The notes beneath the pieces are model-generated. The model did no database searches. It saw only the letters and a program-made list of their open reading frames with translations, and was not told where the DNA came from. From CAZEFK01 sp964511405 (lineage in GTDB: Bacteria; Pseudomonadota; Alphaproteobacteria; Elsterales; Elsteraceae): a DNA stretch of 25,903 nt. Position 1 is the stretch's first letter. The number at the start of each line of letters is the position of its first letter. Shown piece by piece: positions 1 to 6,538 of this stretch. Both the position numbers and the translations under genes were made by a program. The stretch lies in assembly GCA_964511405.1 (NCBI GenBank), contig CAZEFK010000100.1:1-25903 (forward strand), given 5' to 3'.

Positions 1-1
1 G

Positions 2-151
2 GCGTCGTTCTTATCTCCACGCTTTCCCGTCGCAATGCCGAAGCTCCTGGCGCGCGCCGTCGGCGGCCGCGACCGCCCGCGCTACCGCGGCCGGCTGGCC
101 GGCACCTGGGCCTTCCTGACCGGCGCGCCCGCGCGCGCCATCCCGTCCTGA
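2..151 (+). CDS. 3' end of an unidentified gene (5' end outside window)
   Basis: An open frame enters the window and stops at TGA 149-151, three bases before the next ATG. The last 49 residues are basic, with an Arg-rich stretch followed by LAGTWAFLTG. Arg-rich tails of this kind are seen at the ends of some GT2-type glycosyltransferases, and the next gene also encodes a glycosyltransferase, so a sugar-transfer role is possible. Too little remains to identify it. The 3-bp spacing to the next start suggests the two genes are cotranscribed. Confidence 0.5.
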   Translation, partial: ASFLSPRFPVAMPKLLARAVGGRDRPRYRGRLAGTWAFLTGAPARAIPS

Positions 152-154
152 GCC

Positions 155-1108
155 ATGCTGTCGACCGAACCGACCACCCTGCTGATCACCGCCGCCGACG
201 ACGGCTTCCTGGACTTCCTGGACGACCTGATCGCCACTTGGGCGGCCGGGCCGCTCGCCCGCACCCTGCCGCTGGCCGTGCTGGACGTCGGCCTGTCCCA
301 GGCCTCACGGGACCGGCTGGCCGGCCTCGGCATCCGCACCGCCGCGGCGCGCTGGGACGTGGACTTCCCCGACCGGCCGCGCGTGCCGGCGCATCGCCGG
401 GCGCTGATCGCCCGGCCGTTCTTGCGCGACTACTTCCCCGGCTTCCAGATCTATATGTGGCTGGACGCCGACCTGTGGCTGCAGGACGACCGCGTGCTGG
501 CCTACTACTTGCGCGCGGCGCGCCGCGGCAAGCTGCCGATCGTACAGGAGACCGACCGCGGCTACTGGACGCTCTACAAGCGGCCCAAGCTGTGGAGCCA
601 GAATCACAAGGCCTTCGCCTACAACTATGGCTGGCGGCTGGGCGACCGCCTGGGCCGCAACCCGATCCTGAACGCCGGCGCCTGGGCGCTGGCCGCCGAC
701 GCCCCGCACTGGGACGCCTGGGCCCGGGCCATGACCGCGGCGCTGACCCGCAAGCATTGGCGCCGGCCCGACGTCGAGCGCTTCGAGTTCCGCGGCATCG
801 ACCAGACATCGCTGAACTACGTGGTGTTCCACGACAAGCTGCCGACGACCTTCCTGCCCGCCTATTGCAACTGGTTCTGCGGCAAGGGCACGCCCATGGT
901 CGACCTGGCCGCCGGCACCCTGGTCGAGCCGCACGAGCCCCACGAGGTGCTGGGGCTGGTGCATTTGGCCGGCCACGCCAAGGACCGGGTGTTCGAGATG
1001 GCGACGGTCGACGGCGGCCGGTTCGACTCGGTGCTGACTTATCGCGGGTTCCGGGCGACGGTGGCGGCGGGGCAGCTGATCCATAGGCCCAGGGCCACGA
1101 AAAGCTAG
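155..1108 (+). CDS. GT8-like (GT-A fold) glycosyltransferase
   Basis: This 317-aa protein probably transfers a sugar from a nucleotide-sugar donor in the cytoplasm. A DxD motif (LDADLW, residues 103-108) would bind metal and the donor phosphate. NAGAWAL (173-179), DQTSLN (216-221) and a late HLAGHAKDR segment (270-278) match the general layout of GT8-related enzymes, whose C-terminal His often completes the metal site. There is no signal peptide or membrane segment. It starts 3 bp after the upstream stop, so the two genes probably form an operon for glycan or cell-surface synthesis. Acceptor and sugar cannot be told from the sequence. Confidence 0.75.
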   Translation: MLSTEPTTLLITAADDGFLDFLDDLIATWAAGPLARTLPLAVLDVGLSQASRDRLAGLGIRTAAARWDVDFPDRPRVPAHRRALIARPFLRDYFPGFQIYMWLDADLWLQDDRVLAYYLRAARRGKLPIVQETDRGYWTLYKRPKLWSQNHKAFAYNYGWRLGDRLGRNPILNAGAWALAADAPHWDAWARAMTAALTRKHWRRPDVERFEFRGIDQTSLNYVVFHDKLPTTFLPAYCNWFCGKGTPMVDLAAGTLVEPHEPHEVLGLVHLAGHAKDRVFEMATVDGGRFDSVLTYRGFRATVAAGQLIHRPRATKS

Positions 1109-1605
1109 GGATCCATAGCACCGGCCGCAGCGACACACGGCAGCGACCGGCTTTGCGGAGCCACGCCACATGGTTTTGGGAATAATGATGCTATCCCGCT
1201 CGGCGAGACATTTGATAGCCTAGTCTCCGCAAGGCGATATAAGCGATGGCGCCATGTCGATCGACATACAGCTGCTGATGGCGGTGCCCACCGATGGCTC
1301 TGGCCGATCGTTGCCGAGCTTGGCGTCACGCCTGGAATCGAATGATAAGCTAGGCGCCGTTCACACCGGTCCCGCGGCCAACCGGCCGCAGCACGTGACT
1401 CGCGGGTTGCGGTTTGGTCGCGGGCGGCTGTGGATGGCGTTGTCGCGGGCTGATCGGCTGGCAGCGGGAGTCGAGACATCGCCGAGACGCGAAATGGGCG
1501 AATTTGCGCCATTTGTCGCGGTACCGGCCATGCTCTACGATGTCCAGTCGTTTCCTCCGGTGCTTCGTGCCTCGTCGAGGCGCCCATTGGGACAGGATCC
1601 GTTTG
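1109..1605. other. 497-bp stretch without a convincing gene
   Basis: This follows the glycosyltransferase stop. The glycosyltransferase frame happens to stay open past its TAG for about 78 more codons to a TGA at 1343-1345, but it contains no ATG and I recognise nothing in it. A longer plus-strand frame from 1254 lacks coding character. The base composition is more even than in the flanking genes. The only structured site I see is a near-palindrome at 1492-1514. This may be decayed sequence at the left edge of an accessory region. Confidence 0.5.
1492..1514. promoter_or_regulatory. Near-palindrome, possible operator upstream of the RHH gene
   Basis: The arms aaatgg and ccattt flank an AT-centred core (gcgaatttgcg). 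The site lies about 90 bp upstream of the start of a ribbon-helix-helix-like protein. Proteins of that fold often repress their own genes by binding such palindromes. That link is inference only, and no promoter boxes are clear. Confidence 0.2.
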
Positions 1606-1842
1606 ATGGAACTCCGTCTGCAGATCGAAGACTCCTATCTGCGCAACCTTCTGAACCGGTTGCGCCTGCCTTCGGCATTCGAGACGATAACCGAAGCGCT
1701 CCGCGTGCTGAACTGGGTCGTCAACGAGCGGGCGCGTGGTCGAACGATCCTGTCGGCCCAGCCACATCCCGACGGAAGCTTCACGGACCTTCGCGAGCTC
1801 GAGACGCCGGCGATGAAGAACATCAAGATCGAAGCAGCATAA
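1606..1842 (+). CDS. Small ribbon-helix-helix (CopG/Arc-like) DNA-binding or antitoxin-like protein
   Basis: A longer frame runs from 1414, but the protein-like part begins at the ATG at 1606, which has AGGA 8 nt upstream. The 78-aa product starts with a short hydrophobic/basic strand (MELRLQI), followed by two helices. The second carries ITEALRVLNWVVNERARGRTILSA, written here across residues 28-51. This layout, with a helix ending in a W-x-V-x-x-x-R-x-x-G-R run and then a strand, is typical of stand-alone RHH proteins. Many RHH proteins are antitoxins, but no toxin-like ORF adjoins it on either side. Its AT-richer composition matches the membrane-protein gene downstream rather than the chromosomal neighbours. 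Confidence 0.55.
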   Translation: MELRLQIEDSYLRNLLNRLRLPSAFETITEALRVLNWVVNERARGRTILSAQPHPDGSFTDLRELETPAMKNIKIEAA

Positions 1843-1998
1843 GCGAGCGCCTGGGCGGCGAGCCCTTGGTAGCCTCGGGCCCGCCAAGCCGGACCGCTGA
1901 TCGGGCCGAGTTGGCCTCGCGCACGCCGGGACGGCGCCCTATCGAGGGGCTGACGCCACGACCAATCGGTCGGCGGCGGGGGAGCGGCGGCTGATACG

Positions 1999-3216
1999 AT
2001 GCCGAGCAGCTCGGAACGTGGCGGTGGCGGGCGCATATGGAGGCGCGTGTTTGGTGCGGACGATGGGACGCGCGTCGGTCCGCTCGACGTTCCGATCAGA
2101 GAGGTGCCCTTGGTCGAGATCGGTCGGGATCTCGCCAAACGGGTCCTGACGTTTCTCGGCTGGGCCATTTTCGGCCTCCTGGTATTCCTCGTTATCGAAG
2201 AAGTAATAAGCGACTATCAGCTTGGCGAACTTGAAGGACATGCGCTTACAATCACACTGACTGATGAGAGCGCGACGCTATTTTCGAAAAACTTGGATTC
2301 GACGTTGAGCATGCTGTCGGCGCGCGGGAGGGGTGTCGCATTCCCGGATGCCGCCGAGTTTCTGAGTTATGTTCTTGCCACGATCGGCAAGGCCTCTATT
2401 CTTAATGGTGACGAGCAGCAAGCGCTTGCGACTTGCTTTGCCTCCATGACGACATTCATTCCTGTCACCCCCGTGGATGCTCCGATCGATCAGCCAATAC
2501 CAGGATCGATACCTCGTCCAGCTGGTCCCGTGCCGACAGATCCAGGGACGGCGCCGCCGACGGAAAGCTCAGCGGCGACACCGAGCACTCCGTCAGCGAC
2601 GCCCGGTCCGCCGGCGGTTGTCAGGCCGCTGCCTGGCGCTCCGGCGACCGTCGTCGCCTCGGGTCGTTCGATGTATTCGACTGAAACATCCGCGGCAACG
2701 GTCGGCAACATGGAGCAGTGCCGCCGCTTGATCCTGAAGGCCCGTGCGTCCAATCGCTCCATCAGCAGTGGTGGCGATGATCGTCTGCGGCTGGCTCGGG
2801 ATATGATCAAGGATGCCGCCGAGCGTCATCAGGCGTTTCGATCGTTTTGGCTGCAGACAGCGCAGTTGGTGTTGTCAAGTGTTCTGCTGCCGGTGTTGAC
2901 CGCGCTGCTCGGATATATTTTCGGCAAGTCGGTTGACGGCCGCTCAACATCTCCCGTCGCGACTGGCGGCCCAAAGGCGCCCGAGGGCCCGATCGACAGG
3001 CCTCTCAAAGGCACGGTACCGGCAGACGCCATCATGCATGCAGAAGCGGGGAGACCGGAGACAGTACGCGATAAAGCCGCGCCAGCCGAGGCGCCGGCTG
3101 ATCAGCAAGCAGCAGATGCAGGCGCAAGCGGCGGCGCCACAACGCAGGCAGTCGGTCCGCAAGGAACGGCCGATCCGACCATATCAAATGTTCCGCCGGT
3201 ACGGCCGGGCCCATGA
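1999..3216 (+). CDS. Two-pass membrane protein with proline-rich linker, unknown function
   Basis: I do not recognise this 405-aa protein. The start at 1999 has only a weak ribosome site, and a later start is possible. A hydrophobic segment at about 49-68 and a second at about 286-309, ending in LLGYIFGK, should span the membrane. Between them lie a mixed region (72-152), a Pro/Thr/Ala-rich linker (about 153-218) and a charged helical region (238-282) just before the second segment. The last ~95 residues are low-complexity Ala/Pro/Gly-rich and probably disordered. The linker and core would lie on one face of the membrane and both tails on the other. Codon use is visibly less GC-rich than in flanking genes, which suggests acquired DNA. 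It follows the RHH-like gene by 156 bp. Confidence 0.7.
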   Translation: MPSSSERGGGGRIWRRVFGADDGTRVGPLDVPIREVPLVEIGRDLAKRVLTFLGWAIFGLLVFLVIEEVISDYQLGELEGHALTITLTDESATLFSKNLDSTLSMLSARGRGVAFPDAAEFLSYVLATIGKASILNGDEQQALATCFASMTTFIPVTPVDAPIDQPIPGSIPRPAGPVPTDPGTAPPTESSAATPSTPSATPGPPAVVRPLPGAPATVVASGRSMYSTETSAATVGNMEQCRRLILKARASNRSISSGGDDRLRLARDMIKDAAERHQAFRSFWLQTAQLVLSSVLLPVLTALLGYIFGKSVDGRSTSPVATGGPKAPEGPIDRPLKGTVPADAIMHAEAGRPETVRDKAAPAEAPADQQAADAGASGGATTQAVGPQGTADPTISNVPPVRPGP

Positions 3217-3302
3217 TGCGGAGGCGAACTTTACCAATGTTGGGCTGGTGACATCGGGGCGGACGTTTGCGCGAGCGCGTGATCGCCCACCATCGCCCTA
3301 TC

Positions 3303-3336
3303 ACCGCGCCGACCATCGCACCGCGCCGACCATCGC
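3303..3336. repeat. 17-bp perfect tandem repeat, two copies
   Basis: Units 3303-3319 and 3320-3336 are identical (accgcgccgaccatcgc). They lie about 15 bp upstream of the truncated adenine deaminase copy, in a segment with no gene. They look like slippage products in decaying DNA rather than iterons, because there are only two units. Confidence 0.8.
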
Positions 3337-3350
3337 CGTTGGGATCACCC

Positions 3351-3491
3351 GTGATCGAACCCATCGACCCCGCCAGGCGGCGTTCGACCGGCTGCTGGTG
3401 GCGCTACCGTGGTCGACGTCGCCACCTGCGAGCTGCGCGCCGCCAACGTCGGGCTGGTCGGCCCGGTAATCGCCAACGTTCATCCCACGGG
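3351..3491 (+). pseudogene. Decayed duplicate of the 5' end of adenine deaminase
   Basis: These 141 bases align with 4230-4405, the first ~58 codons of the intact ade gene. I count about ten substitutions and two gaps. The copy begins at GTG in place of ATG. It lacks 34 bp present in ade, a deletion lying between short gcca repeats, and one further C near 3399. Both gaps break the frame, so it cannot encode the enzyme. Homology stops about 6 bp before the stop codon of the lysE-type gene on the opposite strand. Sequence upstream of the GTG does not resemble the ade promoter region. Confidence 0.85.
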
Positions 3492-3496
3492 TTCCC

Positions 3497-4093
3497 TCAG
3501 AAGCGCGCCGCGATCAGCCTGGCGCCAAACCCCAGCATCAGCGCGCCGCAGACCCGGTCGATCGGGCGGCGCAGCGCCTCATACCGGCGGCGAACGCCGG
3601 CCGCCGAGAACAGCAGGGCGACCGCACCGTAACAAGCCAGCCCGTCGAGGGCGACCACCGCCAGGATGGCCGCGCGCAGGCCGAACGGGGCATCCGCCGG
3701 CACGAACAGCACGAAGATGCTGGCGAAGTAGGCCACCGATTTCGGGTTCATCAGGCCGGTGAACAGACCGCGGGCGAGCCCCTGGCTGATGTCTTCGGGC
3801 TCGGCACGCGCGGCCCCCGACGACCGCCACAGCCGCACGCCCAGATAGATCAGATAGGCGGCGCCGCAGATCCGGATCGCCGCCTGCAGCCCGGGCGTGA
3901 GCGCGAACAGCGCCGACAGGCCGCTCAGCGCCACCGTCGCCCAGGCCAGGCTGCCGGCGACCAGGCCCAGCGCCGTGACCAGGGCGCGGCGGCGGCTGTG
4001 CTCGACCGCGGTCTGCATGACCAGCAGGATGTTCGGACCGGGGCTGAGGATCGACAGGCAATCGACGGCAACGAGAGGCAGCAGCGGGGTCAT
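3497..4093 (-). CDS. LysE/RhtB-family amino-acid or metabolite exporter
   Basis: This 198-aa, strongly hydrophobic protein should have about six membrane helices, the usual size and topology of LysE/RhtB exporters. SPGPN (17-21) in the first helix and GLMNPKS (113-119) are family hallmarks. Members export amino acids, homoserine lactone or related small molecules by proton exchange. The frame is open further upstream, but this ATG has a strong GGAGGT ribosome site 6 nt before it and begins at the family's usual N-terminus. It is transcribed divergently from ade across 136 bp. Its 3' end abuts the ade fragment. The substrate is unknown, and the ade neighbour does not by itself indicate purine export. 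Confidence 0.85.
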   Translation of the reverse strand: MTPLLPLVAVDCLSILSPGPNILLVMQTAVEHSRRRALVTALGLVAGSLAWATVALSGLSALFALTPGLQAAIRICGAAYLIYLGVRLWRSSGAARAEPEDISQGLARGLFTGLMNPKSVAYFASIFVLFVPADAPFGLRAAILAVVALDGLACYGAVALLFSAAGVRRRYEALRRPIDRVCGALMLGFGARLIAARF

Positions 4094-4229
4094 GGGACAC
4101 CTCCAGGCTCGATGCCCGACTCTCGCGCCGCACCCGGTCCGCCAAAAGATCCAGGATCGACGAAAATTGGGGAGCCACGGTGCTTTCGCCCTATGATCGC
4201 GCTCGGTATCGCGTGACTCTGGACCGCCC

Positions 4230-5996
4230 ATGATCGAGCCCATCGACCCCGCCACCCGCGCCCGCGCCATCGCCGCCGCCCAGGGCCAGGCGCCGTTCGA
4301 CCGGCTGCTGGTCGGCGCCACCGTGGTCGACGTCGCCACCTGCGAGCTGCGCGCCGCCGACGTCGGACTGGTCGGCCCGATGATCGCCAGCGTTCATCCC
4401 GCGGGCAGCCGCGCCGATGCCGCCGCGATCGACCGTCTGGACGGCCGCTTCCTGGCGCCGGGCCTGATCGACGCTCACGTGCATTTCGAAAGCTCGCTGA
4501 TGACGCCGGCGCACTATGCGGCGGCGGTGCTGCCGCGCGGCACCACGACGGTGTTCTGCGACCCGCACGAGCTGGCCAACGTGCTGGGCCTGGACGGCGT
4601 GCGCTATGCGGTCGAGGCCAGCCGCGGGCTGCCGCTGCGCTTCATCGTGCAGGCCCCCTCCTGCGTGCCCTCGGCGCCGGGGCTGGAGACTGCCGGCGCC
4701 GCCTTCGCCGGGCCCGAGATGCAGCAGATGCTGGCCTGGCCCGAGGTCGCCGGCGTCGCCGAGGTCATGGACATGCGCGGCGTGCTCGAAGGCAGCCCGC
4801 GCATGGTCGAGATCCTGAGCGCCGGCCTGGCCAGCGGCAAGCTGATCGAGGGCCACGCCCGCGGCCTGTCCGGCCCGGCGCTCCAGGCCTATTGCGCCGC
4901 CGGCATCGGCGGCGATCACGAGATCGTCTCGGCCGACGATGCGCTGGAGAAGCTGCGCGCCGGCCTGACCGTCGAGCTGCGCGGCAGCCACGACTACCTG
5001 CTGCCCGACGTGGTCAAGGCGATCAAGACCCTGCCGGTGATCCCGACCAGCCTGACCGTGTGCACCGACGACGTGTTCCCGGACTACCTGGCCGCCCATG
5101 GCGGCCTCGACGATGTGGTGCGGCGGCTGATCCGCTATGGCCTGGCCCCGGTGCAGGCGGTCCGGTGCGCCACCGTCAACGCCGCCTACCGCCTGAAACG
5201 CGAGGACCTGGGGCTGGTCGCGGCCGGCCGGCGCGCCGATCTGATCGTGCTGTCGGACCTCGCGGCGGTCGCGGTCGAGGCGGTCTATGTCGGCGGCCGC
5301 CGCGTCGCCGAGCATGGCCGCCTGGTCGAGCCGCCGGCGCCGCCGCCGGTCGCCGCTCCGACCGGCACGGTGCGGCTGCCGCCCCTCGCGGCCGACGATT
5401 TCCGGGTCCCGGTACCGGGCGTGACGGGGCGCGCCGTGGTGCGCGCCATCCGCGGCGCCCGCTTCTCGACCTGGTCCGAGGTCGCGGTCGAGGTCGCGGA
5501 TGGCTTTGCGCTGGTGCCGGCCGGCTACAGCGTCATCGTCGCGGTCCATCGCCACGGCCGCACTGATGCGCGGCCGCAGGCGGCGATCCTGGAGGACTGG
5601 GGCGAATGGCAGGGAGCGCTGGCCACCACCTACTCCCACGACTGCCACAACCTGGTCGTGTTCGGCCGCAACCCCGCCGACATGGCGGCCGCCGCCAATG
5701 CCCTGATCGCCTGCGGCGGCGGCATGGCCGTGGCGGCCGGAGGCCGGGTGCAAGCCGTGCTGGAACTGCCTGTTGCGGGCATATTATCGACCAAGCCGCT
5801 TGATGCGGTGGCCGCCGAGTTCGCCGCCCTGCGCGCCGCCGCCGACCAGGTCGCCGAATGGAAGCCGCCCTACCGGGTGTTCAAGGCCGTGACCGGCGCC
5901 TGCCTCGCCTGCAACGCCGGTCCGCACCTGACCGACCTGGGCCTGACCGACGGCACCACGCGCCAGGTCCTGCCGGCGCTGATCCGGGCGGCTTAA
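4230..5996 (+). CDS. ade: Adenine deaminase
   Basis: This 588-aa enzyme deaminates adenine to hypoxanthine and ammonia in purine salvage. It belongs to the amidohydrolase-superfamily adenine deaminases, which are unlike the adenosine-deaminase-type enzymes. HVHFESS (83-89) supplies the metal-binding His pair. It is followed by the family blocks FCDPHELANV (109-118), EVMDMRGV, GHARGLSG, GGDHEIVS and CTDDVFPDYL. The C-terminal domain with HDCHNLVVFG and CGGGMAV is complete, and the length is normal for the family. The 3' end lies 4 bp from the convergent gene. A broken copy of the first ~58 codons lies at 3351-3491. Confidence 0.93.
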   Translation: MIEPIDPATRARAIAAAQGQAPFDRLLVGATVVDVATCELRAADVGLVGPMIASVHPAGSRADAAAIDRLDGRFLAPGLIDAHVHFESSLMTPAHYAAAVLPRGTTTVFCDPHELANVLGLDGVRYAVEASRGLPLRFIVQAPSCVPSAPGLETAGAAFAGPEMQQMLAWPEVAGVAEVMDMRGVLEGSPRMVEILSAGLASGKLIEGHARGLSGPALQAYCAAGIGGDHEIVSADDALEKLRAGLTVELRGSHDYLLPDVVKAIKTLPVIPTSLTVCTDDVFPDYLAAHGGLDDVVRRLIRYGLAPVQAVRCATVNAAYRLKREDLGLVAAGRRADLIVLSDLAAVAVEAVYVGGRRVAEHGRLVEPPAPPPVAAPTGTVRLPPLAADDFRVPVPGVTGRAVVRAIRGARFSTWSEVAVEVADGFALVPAGYSVIVAVHRHGRTDARPQAAILEDWGEWQGALATTYSHDCHNLVVFGRNPADMAAAANALIACGGGMAVAAGGRVQAVLELPVAGILSTKPLDAVAAEFAALRAAADQVAEWKPPYRVFKAVTGACLACNAGPHLTDLGLTDGTTRQVLPALIRAA

Positions 5997-6000
5997 GGAC

Positions 6001-6438
6001 CTATGGCTTGCCGGGCGCGATCCCCGGCGGCGCGGCGATCGATTGCGGCCCGCCGGCCGCGGCGGTCGTCGGCTTGACCTTGGCCTTGAACACGATGCAG
6101 TTGCTGGTGCGGTCGCGGAAGAACCAATAGTCGTAAGTGGGGTCGGCCTTTTTCTGCGAGTCGAACAGGTTGAGGCCGCTGCCCTTGGCCGCGCCGACCA
6201 GCGAGGCGCCGTTGATGCCGCGGAAATGACCGGCATACAGGTAGAGCACGCGCTGGTTGAAGGTGCCCATGCTGCAGCGCCGGCTCAGATCCTGGTCGAT
6301 GGTGCCGACCTGCCAGTAGGGCAGCGGCGTGCGCACCACCTTGTCGATGCCGTTCTCGCCGTTGGCCAGGGCGGGCCCGGCGGCCGCCAGCCACGCCGCC
6401 GCCGCGATGCCGCCGCTCCAAATCGCGCGCCTGGCCAT
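6001..6438 (-). CDS. Small secreted protein, unknown function
   Basis: I do not recognise this protein. Counted from the ATG at 6438, which has a caggtc ribosome-like site, it has 145 residues and a clear Sec signal peptide (MARRAIW, then an Ala-rich core, ending PALA-N at about 25/26). The mature part has two Cys (55 and 114) that could form a disulfide in the periplasm, and a compact aromatic region (LYLYAGHF; YDYWFFRD). It ends in a Pro/Ala-rich tail. An upstream in-frame ATG at 6510 would bury the signal peptide, so I reject it. It is divergent from the acylase operon, with 100 bp between starts, and convergent with ade. Confidence 0.7.
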   Translation of the reverse strand: MARRAIWSGGIAAAAWLAAAGPALANGENGIDKVVRTPLPYWQVGTIDQDLSRRCSMGTFNQRVLYLYAGHFRGINGASLVGAAKGSGLNLFDSQKKADPTYDYWFFRDRTSNCIVFKAKVKPTTAAAGGPQSIAAPPGIAPGKP

Positions 6439-6538
6439 GACCTGCACCCCGCCGCTCGCGTTGTTCTGCCGATTCTGGCACGAACCGACCCCGCTACCTA
6501 TGATCACCACCTATTAACCTTGTCTTAGCGGCCCGCGG

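Noticed and set aside
186..1171. Long minus-strand frames opposite the glycosyltransferase
   Set aside because: They are Arg/Ala/Pro-rich shadows of a GC-rich gene without motifs.
1109..1345. Glycosyltransferase frame stays open for about 78 codons past its stop
   Set aside because: It has no ATG, no ribosome site and no recognisable motif. Long open frames are common by chance in GC-rich DNA.
1254..1994. 246-codon plus-strand frame over the RHH gene
   Set aside because: Its composition is unlike a protein, and it overlaps the better-supported RHH reading in another frame.
3303..3336. Tandem repeat as a replication iteron or CRISPR remnant
   Set aside because: There are only two adjacent units with no spacer, and no replication or cas gene is near.
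3497..4339. 280-codon reading of the exporter gene, starting at 4339
   Set aside because: It would overlap the ade coding start and promoter, and the ATG at 4093 has a strong ribosome site and the family's normal N-terminus.
6490..6510. Possible -10 box (tatgat) and sigma-54-like tggcac upstream of the acylase gene
   Set aside because: No matching -35 lies at the right distance, and the second half of a sigma-54 site is absent.
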